Shown here in pieces: positions 17,889 to 26,824 of a stretch of 64,000 nucleotides of DNA (its first letter is position 1; every line of letters starts with the position of its first letter). The notes below the pieces were generated by a model. It was not told the origin of the DNA and ran no database searches. It saw nothing but the letters and a program-made list of their open reading frames with translations. Position numbers and translations under genes: made by a program. Location: the NCBI GenBank assembly GCA_001899635.1, contig MKVQ01000048.1:248001-312000 (forward strand), read 5' to 3'. Source of the stretch: Myxococcales bacterium 68-20. GTDB taxonomy: Bacteria > Myxococcota_A > Polyangia > Polyangiales > Polyangiaceae.

Positions 17889-20800
17889 TTCGCTCGAACC
17901 TGACGACCGTACTCGTCCTCTCGCTCGCTACGGGCTGCAGCGCCAGCGCGGTCACTCCGAAAGCCGTCGACGAAGCACGCGCGCTCATGGCGCGCCCCGA
18001 GACGGGAGACCTCGAGCGCCAACGGCCCAAGCTCGTCGGCGAGGCGAAGACGCACCTCGACGAGGCCAACGCCGAAGCCGCGCGCGGCCAGACCGAGCAG
18101 GCAAACCTTCACGCGACGATCGCCGTGGCGAAGTACAAGACCGCGAAGAACTTCGTGCTCCGCGACGAGCTCACCGCGCGCCGGCGCGCTGCCGCCGCGA
18201 ACGAGAGCGGGAACGGAGCGGAGAAGAACGCGCTCTCCGAGCTCGACGAGCGCATCGCGCGCCTCGAGTCTTCCGGAGCGAAGACCCCTGCCCTGACGGC
18301 GGCGCGGGCCACGCTCTCCCGAGCTCGCGACAAGCAAGCAGAGGCCATTCGCGAGGGCGCTCCGACGCGCGCGACGGCCAGGTACGAAGAAGGCCGGAGG
18401 CTCGTGGAGCTCGCGGTCGAGGAGCTCTCGACCGGCTCGGCGGAGACCGCACCCCGCTACCTCGAGCAGGCCATCACCGCGTTCGACCTCGCGATCGAAG
18501 AGACGAAGCGAGGCCAGGCGCCTGCCCCCGTCGATACGGCGGCTCGCTCGGCACTGCAGCGGGCAGAAGACGCGCGCGCGGAGGCCCTCGGTCGCGACGT
18601 TCCGACGCGCGAGCTCGCGCGCCCGGATGCGCTGCTCGAGAACGCACGCCGCGCCCTCTCGGAAGGCGATCGTGACCGTGCGATCGCCGCCGCGAACGAC
18701 GCGCGCACGGCCTACATGCAGGCCGGATCCTCCCGCCAGAAGGCGCCGGTGCCCATCGCGCCCCCGACGAGCAGCCCCGACAGCGGTGTTCGCGCGCTCG
18801 CCGATCAGCGCATCCTCGAGCTGGAGCTCCGTCGCGCGGAGCTCGTCGGAAAGGGGCGTGACGAGACCTGCAAGGCCGGATTCAAGGAGTTCGAGTCGAC
18901 GCTCGACATCGCGAAGAGCCGCTTGCGCGAAGGCGACGCCGTTCACGCGCTCGAGATCGCCACACGCGCAGGTGAACGGCTCCGCGCATGCGATCCGCCC
19001 GTCTCCGCGCAGCCGGCAACGCGAGCGAGCGAGCAATCGCACGCCGCGGACGCGGCGCGTACCAAGACGGCCGCGGCCGCGCTGCAGAAGGCTCACGAGC
19101 AGCGCATCCGCGCCGAGCTCGCGCTCGGCGACGACCGCCGCCTCGAACGCGCGGCTGCCGCGCTCGCGAAGGCCGAACAGTGGTTCGAGCGTGCCGGATA
19201 CGAACAAGCGGAGGTCTACGCCCGACAGGCCGAGATCGAATACGGAGCGCTGGCGAGCGCGAAGGAGAAGGACAAGGACAAGAAGGCAGCCGCCCCGACG
19301 GCGACGCCGAACGACGCGGCTGCCCTTGCGACGAAGGCGATCCTCTCTGCGCAGGAGAAGCTCGCACGCGTGGGCGCTCGGCATCCCGACGATCCCGCAG
19401 TCGCCGAGGCGCGAGGTCTCATCGATCTCGCCGAGAAGGTGATGGCACGCGGGGATCACGAGACGGCAAAGTCGCTCGCGACCAAGGCCTCTCAGGCACT
19501 CGACGGGGTCAAGGGCGAGACTGACGCCGACAAGTGCGGCGTGGCATCTTCCGGTGGCGACGACGTTCGAGCGCGAGTCTCGCCGATCGGCGCGACGAAC
19601 ACGGCGCAGGAGCGCAAGGCGCGCGACGAAGCCTTGGCTGCGCTCAAGGACGCGTCCACGCAGAGCCGCGAGGGCAAGTGCGAGGCCGCGATGGCGTCGC
19701 TGGAGCGCGCGAAGAAGGCCGCCAAGCTCGTCGGCAAGGAGACGAGCACCGAGACGGCCGATCCGTCCGCACGCGTGCTCGACAAGCTGAAGAATGCGGA
19801 GCGTGTGCGCGATACCGTTCGCGTCGACGACGCCAACCGCACGGCGTTCGAGCGCGCATCGGATCGACTCCGCGTCGCGAAGGATGCCTACGCCCGACGG
19901 GCTTGGGGCGAGTCCGAATCGAACGCCGACGCCGCGCTCGGCGCGTTCGAGGCGATGGCGAGCGTCGGAGCGACCGGCGCAGTCGCCAAGACGGACAAGG
20001 ACAAGGCGTCCGACAAGCAACCGAAGAAGGAGCCCGAGAAGTCGGCACCGAAGGAGCCGGCCACGAAGGAGCCCGAGAAGGTCGCCGTCGTCGCGCCGGC
20101 GCCTGGAGCGACGAGCCCGGCACCGACGACGGCGGCCTGGGGTCAGCCATACAAGCGCATCCAGGACGCGCTGGCGGCGCGCGCCGAGGCCCTCGCCGTG
20201 GCGAACGACGACGATCGTGCCGCCCTCGATACCGCCGAAGGAAACATGGGACGCGCACGGGGTGCCTGGAGCGTGGCGGACTACCCTGCGGCGGACTCCT
20301 ACGCCCAAGCTGCACTCTCGACGTACGGAACCGTGATCGCCGCGGCGAAGAAGCGCGCGCAGAAGAACGCGCCCGCCGACAGCGCCGTGGCCGCGAAGGA
20401 GGTCGATGCAGCGATGCGTGAAGCGAGCTTCGCCCTCGACGACTGCCAGCGCGAGGCTTGCGACGACCGTGACGCCGCCGCGTACAGCCGGGGCAAGCGC
20501 CTCTACGAAGCAGCGCAGCAGGCCTCGGACGGCAAGGACCACGCGTACGCGCACGAGCTCGCACGCGAGTCGCTCAAGATGCTGAGAGCTGCGCTCGCGA
20601 CGCCGCGGAAGAACGCGCCGAAGGATCCGAAGGAGATCGCGCGCGCGCGCCAAGCCGCCGACGACGCCCTCCGTGAGGCAGCCATCCAGATGGACCTCTG
20701 CAAGGGCGAACGCTGCGAGACGTTCGCGGCGGAGGACTGGACTCGCGGGACCAAGGAGCTCGACGGGGCGAAAGATGCCCTTCAGCGTCAGGACCACGAG

Positions 20801-21259
20801 CTGACGAAGTCGCTCGCCGAACGCGCGGCCACGTCCTTCAAGGCGGCGCTCTCGAAGGCACCGAAGCTCACCGTTCCTCCTGGTGTCACGCACGTCCGCG
20901 TCGAAGGCAAGCAGCTCATCGTCTCGCCGCAGCCGGACTTCGCCAACGGGACCGCCAAGCTCTCGGCGCAGAGCACGGCGGTGGTGAAGGACCTCGCTGC
21001 CGTCCTCAGGGCGAACAAGGATCTCATCGCCCGGGTGAGCCTCACTGGCCACACCGACAACGTCGGAAACGCCGCGCAGAACACGACACTCTCCCGCTCA
21101 CGAGCGCAGTCGATCGCGACCGCACTGCAAGCAGAAGGGATCTCCTCCTCGCTGCTCGCGGTCGACGGCAAGGGCTCGTCGATGCCCATCGCCGACAACG
21201 CTACCGACGCCGGACGGAAGGCAAACCGCCGCGTCGAAATCAACTTCGAGTTCAAGTGA
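17885..21259 (+). CDS. 1124-residue OmpA-family lipoprotein with long helical repeats
   Basis: GTG at 17885 overlaps the previous stop. Lipobox LATGC near residue 18. Residues ~30-1000 are helical, Ala/Glu/Lys/Arg-rich, with repeated DUF4398-like pairs (EARALMAR, A..A...A spacing), several Cys-bearing segments (for example CDPPVSA, CQREACDDRDAAAY, CKGERCETF) and Lys/Pro/Glu-rich linkers near 700-740. The last ~125 residues are an OmpA/MotB peptidoglycan-binding domain: FANGTAKLS, GHTDNVGN, LSRSRAQSIATAL, a GKGSS segment and NRRVEI. It probably links the outer membrane to the cell wall, with the coiled region spanning or scaffolding the periplasm. Far longer than ordinary OmpA lipoproteins (~200 residues). 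Confidence 0.9.
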   Translation: MIRSNLTTVLVLSLATGCSASAVTPKAVDEARALMARPETGDLERQRPKLVGEAKTHLDEANAEAARGQTEQANLHATIAVAKYKTAKNFVLRDELTARRRAAAANESGNGAEKNALSELDERIARLESSGAKTPALTAARATLSRARDKQAEAIREGAPTRATARYEEGRRLVELAVEELSTGSAETAPRYLEQAITAFDLAIEETKRGQAPAPVDTAARSALQRAEDARAEALGRDVPTRELARPDALLENARRALSEGDRDRAIAAANDARTAYMQAGSSRQKAPVPIAPPTSSPDSGVRALADQRILELELRRAELVGKGRDETCKAGFKEFESTLDIAKSRLREGDAVHALEIATRAGERLRACDPPVSAQPATRASEQSHAADAARTKTAAAALQKAHEQRIRAELALGDDRRLERAAAALAKAEQWFERAGYEQAEVYARQAEIEYGALASAKEKDKDKKAAAPTATPNDAAALATKAILSAQEKLARVGARHPDDPAVAEARGLIDLAEKVMARGDHETAKSLATKASQALDGVKGETDADKCGVASSGGDDVRARVSPIGATNTAQERKARDEALAALKDASTQSREGKCEAAMASLERAKKAAKLVGKETSTETADPSARVLDKLKNAERVRDTVRVDDANRTAFERASDRLRVAKDAYARRAWGESESNADAALGAFEAMASVGATGAVAKTDKDKASDKQPKKEPEKSAPKEPATKEPEKVAVVAPAPGATSPAPTTAAWGQPYKRIQDALAARAEALAVANDDDRAALDTAEGNMGRARGAWSVADYPAADSYAQAALSTYGTVIAAAKKRAQKNAPADSAVAAKEVDAAMREASFALDDCQREACDDRDAAAYSRGKRLYEAAQQASDGKDHAYAHELARESLKMLRAALATPRKNAPKDPKEIARARQAADDALREAAIQMDLCKGERCETFAAEDWTRGTKELDGAKDALQRQDHELTKSLAERAATSFKAALSKAPKLTVPPGVTHVRVEGKQLIVSPQPDFANGTAKLSAQSTAVVKDLAAVLRANKDLIARVSLTGHTDNVGNAAQNTTLSRSRAQSIATALQAEGISSSLLAVDGKGSSMPIADNATDAGRKANRRVEINFEFK

Positions 21260-21270
21260 GAGGACCCCTC

Positions 21271-22044
21271 ATGCATCGCCTCACGCCTACGCTTCTCTTG
21301 TCTGCACTGTTCACCGCGATGGCGGCGCCCTCCACCGCGTGGGCGGACGCAGCATCCAGCCCGAAGCCGGTCGCAAGCCCGGCAAGGGCGGGCGCTGCCG
21401 CCGATCCGTTCGCCGACTTCGAGGCGGCCAATCCCGACGTGACACCGGTCTCGGCGATCTCGGTGCCGGCACCGGTCGCGTCGCAGGAGGTCGCCGTCCC
21501 CACTCGACGCGGGACGTTGTCCTTCGGAGGCATCGCGTCGTTCGACTACTCCGGATCCAATCTCGACGCGCTCGACGGGAGCTCGATCTCGAACTCGAAC
21601 TTCTTCGCCCGCGCTGGCGGGCGCGGCAGCTACATGATCACCGATCGGTTCGACATCGGCGGCACGCTCGGGATCCTGTGGCGCGACGCCGGGCGCGGCA
21701 CCTCGCAATCGGGTGGCTTCCTCGAGCTCAACGCAGGTTACCTCGTGCCGCTCGTCCCCCGAGCCGCGTTCGCCCCGCGCGTGGGCCTCGGCTTCTATCG
21801 TGGCGGCGCCGAGCGCGACCTCGTCGTCGCCGGGAACAGGGCCACCGAGTCGACGACGGTGAACGGTCTCACCGCGACGCTCTACCTGATGGGGGCCTTC
21901 CAGGCGTCACCGTCTCTTCAGGTACGGAGCGGCCTCGCGCTCACCAGCCTCGTCGGCTGGGAGAGCGTCGCGAGCGCGGATCGCACGCTCTCGTCGACGT
22001 CCTTCATGGTGGGCATCCCGATCGAGATCGACTGGACGCGCTGA
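21271..22044 (+). CDS. Outer-membrane beta-barrel protein
   Basis: 257 residues. ATG at 21271 is preferred because GAGAGG sits 7 bases upstream; an in-frame GTG at 21256 overlaps the previous stop and is possible. The signal peptide ends near AWA. A Pro/Ala linker is followed by about eight amphipathic strands (FGGIASFDYSG, GRGSYMITDRFDIGG, VGLGFYRGG, TSFMVGIPIEI), as in small OmpW/OmpX-like barrels. Last gene of the envelope operon; the convergent gene begins 19 bases on. Confidence 0.83.
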   Translation: MHRLTPTLLLSALFTAMAAPSTAWADAASSPKPVASPARAGAAADPFADFEAANPDVTPVSAISVPAPVASQEVAVPTRRGTLSFGGIASFDYSGSNLDALDGSSISNSNFFARAGGRGSYMITDRFDIGGTLGILWRDAGRGTSQSGGFLELNAGYLVPLVPRAAFAPRVGLGFYRGGAERDLVVAGNRATESTTVNGLTATLYLMGAFQASPSLQVRSGLALTSLVGWESVASADRTLSSTSFMVGIPIEIDWTR

Positions 22045-22062
22045 CCCTCGACCCTCGCTCGA

Positions 22063-22605
22063 CTAAGAGCGCGGTGGACGGTTCGAAGAACGTTGCTCGC
22101 CGGGGACCGGCTCTCCGGCGAGCTCGTTGCGTAGGCGCGACACCCACAGCGAGCAGATGACCACGATCCCCCACGCCAGGGAGAACGCGACCGCCGCGTC
22201 CACGATGCAGCGCCACGTCGGCGGTAGCTGCCGGACGACGAGGACGATCGCGACGATGCCTGCCACGAGCGCCCAGCTCCGCGCCATCTGCTTGCGGGAG
22301 TCCCCCAGGAGCGACATCGCATAGAGGGGGGCGAAGACGACGTGGAGCAAGGCTGGCGCCCGGGCGAGCTCGAAGGAGCGCGCGACCACGCGCGGGCCGA
22401 AGGAGCGCGAGAATGCGCGGTAGCCCTCGACGTACCCCATGAAGAGCGTGGTCCCGACGAGCGCCGCCCACTCGGAGGGCTCCAGGCCCTCCGCAATCCG
22501 CGCCAGGGCGAAGCGGGAGAGGCGAACGACCGACTCCGCCAGCATCAGGACGACGCCGAGCACCGCCCAAGATGCCAGAGCCACACGCCGACGCTTCACC
22601 TTCAT
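22063..22605 (-). CDS. Integral membrane protein, unknown
   Basis: 180 residues; ATG at 22605 follows the purine-rich GGAGAGTCGAGG, while the longer upstream frame looks non-coding. It begins with a basic MKVKRRR and has about four hydrophobic helices (~8-28, 42-60, 78-95, 108-150), with loops rich in Arg. No motif tying it to a known family; the C-terminus is basic and probably cytoplasmic. Its 3' end is 18 bases from the end of the envelope operon on the opposite strand. Confidence 0.7.
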   Translation of the reverse strand: MKVKRRRVALASWAVLGVVLMLAESVVRLSRFALARIAEGLEPSEWAALVGTTLFMGYVEGYRAFSRSFGPRVVARSFELARAPALLHVVFAPLYAMSLLGDSRKQMARSWALVAGIVAIVLVVRQLPPTWRCIVDAAVAFSLAWGIVVICSLWVSRLRNELAGEPVPGEQRSSNRPPRS

Positions 22606-22937
22606 CCTCGACTCTCCGTCACGAGCCCAGCCCGCGCCCCGGCTGACCTCCGCGCGCTCGGGCGAAACGCCGCGCGCGCCGCTGCGGTCTCCCTCCGTAG
22701 CATGGCCCGTGAGCGCGAGGGCAACGCTCGTCGCTCGGAGGCCTCCCTGCCCCGGATCGGAGCGCGGCGGTAGCGGGCCCTGCATCGCGACGCCGGGAGG
22801 CGCGAGCACGCCTGCGCACATCGTATCGAAGTGAGGGAGGACCGGTCGTCCGCCACGGGCGGCGGTCAGGGTTACCCCCCAGGGATGATGGACATCCGTC
22901 GAGCTTGAATCTCGAGCGCGGTCGTCGTCTGTTGATA

Positions 22938-24503
22938 ATGATGGCGACTCGTGTCGACGGTGAGATGGAAGAACCAGGCGAACGATTCCGAGCTGTCTTC
23001 GACTGTGCGCTCGACGCAATGGTCCTCGCCGACGACGAGGGGCGATACGTCGAAGCGAACCCCGCCGCGCTCGCGATGATGAACATCACGATCGAGGAGC
23101 TTCGACAGAAACACGTCCTCGAATTCCCGACGCTCGTCACGGAGTCGGCGGACGCAGCCTGGGCGGCATTCCTACAGGCGGGCGTGCAGTCGGGCGAGTT
23201 CGAAGTACTGCATCCCGACGGCAGAGTCCTTGTCGTCGAGTTCCGCGCCGTCGCCCATGTCATGCCCGGACGCCACCTCTCAGTGCTTCGGGACGTGACC
23301 GAGCGACGCCGGGCCGAGGCAACACGAGAGAAGCTGGCCGCGATCGAGGCCGAGAAGATCGTGATGGAGAAACGGCTCGCGATCGCCGATCGGATGGCGT
23401 CGGTCGGGACGCTCGCCGCCGGCATCGGCCACGAGATCAACAATCCCCTCGCCGTGATCATCGGGAACCTCGAGTACCTCGCTCGCGAGATCGCGGCTCT
23501 CAAGGCCGCGACCCCGGGCCCCTCGCTGAGCGCACTCGACGAACCGCTCGACGATGCGCGCACCGCTGCGGATCGCATCCGCGAGGTGGTGCGCGACTTG
23601 AAGCTGTTCTCACGACCAAACGAGCAGCGTCGCGGGCTCATCGACGTGAAAGGCGTGCTCGAATCCTCGCTGCAGATGGCGTCGACGGAGATCCGCCACC
23701 GAGCTCGGCTGGTGAAGGACTACGGACCGACACCGCAGGCGTACGGGAACGATGCTCGGCTCGGGCAGGTGTTCCTGAACCTCGTCGTGAACGCGGCGCA
23801 GGCGATCGCGGAAGGCAACGCGGAGAAGAACGAGATCCGCATCCTCACCTATACCGGCGACGACGGAGGCGCGGTGGTGGAGGTGGTCGACACCGGCGCG
23901 GGCATCGCGGCCAAGGACCTACCCCGAGTCTTCGAGCCGTTCTTCACCACGAAGGAGATCGGCATGGGCACCGGTCTAGGGCTCTCGATCTGCCAGGGCA
24001 TCGTTCACGAGATGCGCGGCAACATCATCGTCGAGAGCGAGCTCGGAAGAGGGACCCGCTTTCGGGTGCTCCTTCCGCCCGCGCCCACCGACGCGCTCGC
24101 TTCCGCGGTCCCCGGGGCGCAGCCCGCGGCTCCGGTACGTCGCGGGCGAATCCTCGTCGTCGACGACGAGCCGATGGTCCTCAACGCGGTGCTTCGAAGC
24201 CTGGGAAACGCCCACGACGTGAAGGCCGTCCTCACGGCCCGAGAAGCGCTGCGGCACATCGAAGACGGCGAGCGCTACGACGTGATCGTCTGCGACCTCA
24301 TGATGCCTCAGATGACCGGGATGGAGCTCCACGAGGAGCTCTCGAGGCTCGCACCGGACCAAGCAGAGCGGATGATCTTCATGACGGGCGGCGCGTTCAC
24401 GCCCCGCGCACGAACGTTCCTCGACAGCAGCTCCAATCAGCGCGTGGAGAAGCCCTTCGACTCGATTCACCTCCGAAGGCTGATCGACGATCGCGTGCGT
24501 TGA
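22938..24503 (+). CDS. Hybrid histidine kinase (PAS-HisKA-HATPase-receiver)
   Basis: 521 residues from ATG 22938 (another ATG at 22941; a TTG at 22905 and ATG at 22965 are alternatives; no clear ribosome site decides). PAS domain ~15-125 (DAMVLADDEGRYVEANPAA). HisKA with His165 (GHEINNPLAV). HATPase with an N-box (VNAAQAI), DTGAGI and GTGLGLS. Receiver domain from ~403, with Asp409/410, phospho-acceptor Asp453 (CDLMMPQ), Thr483 and Lys505 (EKPF). No membrane segment. The receiver at the C-terminus suggests an internal phosphorelay or feedback. No partner regulator is next to it. Confidence 0.93.
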   Translation: MMATRVDGEMEEPGERFRAVFDCALDAMVLADDEGRYVEANPAALAMMNITIEELRQKHVLEFPTLVTESADAAWAAFLQAGVQSGEFEVLHPDGRVLVVEFRAVAHVMPGRHLSVLRDVTERRRAEATREKLAAIEAEKIVMEKRLAIADRMASVGTLAAGIGHEINNPLAVIIGNLEYLAREIAALKAATPGPSLSALDEPLDDARTAADRIREVVRDLKLFSRPNEQRRGLIDVKGVLESSLQMASTEIRHRARLVKDYGPTPQAYGNDARLGQVFLNLVVNAAQAIAEGNAEKNEIRILTYTGDDGGAVVEVVDTGAGIAAKDLPRVFEPFFTTKEIGMGTGLGLSICQGIVHEMRGNIIVESELGRGTRFRVLLPPAPTDALASAVPGAQPAAPVRRGRILVVDDEPMVLNAVLRSLGNAHDVKAVLTAREALRHIEDGERYDVIVCDLMMPQMTGMELHEELSRLAPDQAERMIFMTGGAFTPRARTFLDSSSNQRVEKPFDSIHLRRLIDDRVR

Positions 24504-24656
24504 GCCTGACGGCCGCGCTCGCTCCCTCCCACCACCGGAGCGGGTCGCGCTCGGCCCCGCGCCCGCCGCCATCTAGGTGAGCGGCCGCATCTCGAGCTCG
24601 AAGCCCGAGAGGGCATTTGGACTGGCGTTCGATGCGCGATATGGTCGCGACGCCAC

Positions 24657-25370
24657 ATGCTCCTCAGCCGTATGAAGAGCGGAGATCCGGAGATCTTCGC
24701 GACCGTCCAAGGCGAAGGCACGAGCGCAGGCGTCCCGAGCGTCTTCGTCCGACTCGCCGACTGCAACCTTCGCTGCAGCTGGTGTGACACCAAGTACACC
24801 TGGGACTGGATCAAGTACGACCGCGCCTCCGAGACGATCGAGATCGAGGTCGACGAGATCGCGCGACGGGTGCTCGAGGCCTCGGGGGAGGGCGTGAGGA
24901 ACGCGGTCTTCACCGGCGGCGAGCCGCTGCTCCAGCAGGACGACCTCGTCCTCCTCGCGACGCGGCTCCGCGAGCACGGCTTCCGCATCGAGGTCGAGAC
25001 CAACGGGACCGTGTCCCCGACGGAAGCGTTCGCAGCGTGCGTCGATCAGTGGAACGTCTCGCCGAAGCTCGCAAGCTCCGGCAACACCGATCGCGCACGA
25101 CACCGGCCGCTCGTGCTCCAGTGGTTTGCCGCGCGCCCGAACGCGCAGCTCAAGTTCGTCATCACGTCGGACGCCGACGTCGCTGAGGTACATGAGCTCG
25201 TGGAGACGCTCGGCGTTCCGCGCGAGCGCGTCATCCTCTCGCCCGAGGGCATCGACGCGACGACGCTGTCCGAGCGTTCGCGCTGGCTCGCGGACCGGTG
25301 TCGCTCGCACGGCTACCGGCTCGGCAGCCGCCTCCATGTCTTCCTCTGGGGCTCCGAGCGCGGGCGCTGA
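24657..25370 (+). CDS. queE: 7-carboxy-7-deazaguanine synthase
   Basis: 237 residues. A radical-SAM enzyme that rearranges carboxytetrahydropterin to 7-carboxy-7-deazaguanine in queuosine (preQ0/preQ1) biosynthesis. Seen: the substrate motif TVQGEGTSAGVPSVFVR, then the iron-sulfur cluster cysteines C36, C40 and C43 in CNLRCSWCDT, FTGGEPLLQ (SAM-binding GGE), and WNVSPK. Size fits the family (~200-240). Start ATG 24657; MKSGD at 24672 is a possible later start. No other queuosine genes are adjacent. Confidence 0.95.
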   Translation: MLLSRMKSGDPEIFATVQGEGTSAGVPSVFVRLADCNLRCSWCDTKYTWDWIKYDRASETIEIEVDEIARRVLEASGEGVRNAVFTGGEPLLQQDDLVLLATRLREHGFRIEVETNGTVSPTEAFAACVDQWNVSPKLASSGNTDRARHRPLVLQWFAARPNAQLKFVITSDADVAEVHELVETLGVPRERVILSPEGIDATTLSERSRWLADRCRSHGYRLGSRLHVFLWGSERGR

Positions 25371-25408
25371 TCCCCGCTCGCTCGTCCGCTGCCGGCGGAT
25401 CGACCCGC

Positions 25409-25493
25409 GCTGACACGCCGTCGATCGCGAGCCGACACGTGCTCGTCACATAGGCTCGATTTGAACTGAGCCGACACGATTTCGTCACCGTAG
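25409..25493 (+). promoter_or_regulatory. Pho-box-like repeats before the porin gene
   Basis: Three copies of GC(T/C)GACACG begin at 25409, 25431 and 25470. The last two belong to a longer direct repeat (GAGCCGACACG...TCGTCAC..TAG), 39 bases apart. In each, CGACAC and CGTCAC are 11 bases apart, the spacing of PhoB half-sites, and resemble the TGTCAC core. Location 30-115 bases before a phosphate-type porin supports a phosphate-response operator; this is inference. Confidence 0.5.
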
Positions 25494-25524
25494 AGCCCTG
25501 CTCTCGCCCCATCTCTTGACTGAG

Positions 25525-26775
25525 ATGGCCGACGTGCATCGGCAACGTCACGCGCTCGTGGCAGCATTCGGGTCACTTCTCACAATCGTCACATTTCTCT
25601 TCCACCCCGGGGACGCCTCCGCCGACGAGAAGGTCGCTGCGGCCGCGACGGCGGTTGGTGGCAACGGCCAGACCGGCGACAAGGCGCCGGGCGAAGTCGA
25701 CAAGCCCTGGTACGAGCGGTTCAATGTCCGCGGGTATACACAGATCCGCTACAACCGCATCGGCGCAACGAACCCGCACCTGAAGAACGAGCAGGGCGAC
25801 AAGTCGATCGGGGCCCCCGGCGGCCTCTTCCTCCGCCGCGCGCGCCTCGTCGTGCACGGCGACCTCACGTGGTTCCTCTCGGTCTACCTCCAGCCCGACT
25901 TCGCCGGGGCGGTGCAGGACACGCTCAACATCGTCCAGATGCGAGACTGGTACGGCGACATCTTCCTCTCCAAGGACAAGATGTTCCGGCTCCGTGTCGG
26001 CCAGCAGAAGGTGCCGTACGGCTTCGAGCTGATGCAGTCGAGCAGCAACCGACTTCCGTTCGACCGCAGCGACGGCATGAACAGCGCGTTCGTCAACGAA
26101 CGCGACCTCGGCGCCTTCTTCATGTTCGAGACACCGGAGGTGCGGAAGCGCTTCAAGCGGCTCGTCGACTCCGGGCTCAAGGGATCGGGCGACTTCGGAA
26201 TGACCGCAGTGGGCATCTCGAACGGACAGCCGGCCAACTCACGCGAGAAGAACGACAACAAGCACTTCTTCGCGCGCGTCAGCTACCCGTTCGACATCGG
26301 CTCGCAGACGCTCGAGATCGGCGGCGGCGGCTACACCGGTCTGTACGTCCCCTCGATGGCGCAGGGGATCGAAGGCCGGAGGGAGATCGCCGACTACCGC
26401 CTCCACGGCACCTTCGTCCTCTACCCGCAGCCGTTCGGGATCCAGGTCGAGTACAACGCCGGATACGGTCCCGAGCTCGTCGGCAACCGGGTCGAGAAGC
26501 GACCGCTCGACGGCGGATACGCGATGGCGATGTGGCGGCAGAAGACCGCCGTCGGCTACGTGACGCCGTACGCCCGCGTGCACCGGTACGACGGCGGAAA
26601 GAAGTTCGAAGAGAACGCCCCGCGGCACGAGGTCCGCGAGCTGAACCTCGGCGTCGAGTGGCAGATCCGCCGCTGGATCGAGCTCACGACGGAGCTCATG
26701 GCGAGCGAGCGCACCGTGAACGGCAAGACCGAGGAAGGGCGGATGCTCCGCCTCCAGGTGCAGCTCAACTACTGA
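25525..26775 (+). CDS. Phosphate-selective porin O/P family outer-membrane protein
   Basis: 416 residues; ATG at 25525 chosen over TTG at 25516. The signal peptide is cleaved near DASA (~33). The mature protein starts with a NVRGYTQIRYN strand, then GGLFLRRARLVVHGDLTWFLSVYLQPDF, a stretch typical of OprO/OprP porins, and a LRVGQQKVPYGFEL loop with basic residues. Many strands follow and it ends in LQVQLNY with a C-terminal aromatic. It would form a trimeric 16-strand anion/phosphate channel. Pho-like boxes upstream fit phosphate control; substrate specificity is not proved by sequence. Confidence 0.9.
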   Translation: MADVHRQRHALVAAFGSLLTIVTFLFHPGDASADEKVAAAATAVGGNGQTGDKAPGEVDKPWYERFNVRGYTQIRYNRIGATNPHLKNEQGDKSIGAPGGLFLRRARLVVHGDLTWFLSVYLQPDFAGAVQDTLNIVQMRDWYGDIFLSKDKMFRLRVGQQKVPYGFELMQSSSNRLPFDRSDGMNSAFVNERDLGAFFMFETPEVRKRFKRLVDSGLKGSGDFGMTAVGISNGQPANSREKNDNKHFFARVSYPFDIGSQTLEIGGGGYTGLYVPSMAQGIEGRREIADYRLHGTFVLYPQPFGIQVEYNAGYGPELVGNRVEKRPLDGGYAMAMWRQKTAVGYVTPYARVHRYDGGKKFEENAPRHEVRELNLGVEWQIRRWIELTTELMASERTVNGKTEEGRMLRLQVQLNY

Positions 26776-26824
26776 CGCGGCTGGACGCGGCGCGCGCGCG
26801 AGGAGCGAGCCGGCGACGCGCCGC

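Noticed and set aside
17768-21052. Long minus-strand open frame of 1094 codons opposite the OmpA lipoprotein
   Set aside because: Leu/Arg-rich shadow of a gene with biased codons; no domain, signal or start site; the plus-strand gene has clear family motifs.
22905-22937. TTG start for the hybrid kinase at 22905
   Set aside because: TTG is rare here and the PAS domain needs no residues before the ATGs at 22938/22941; left as an alternative only.
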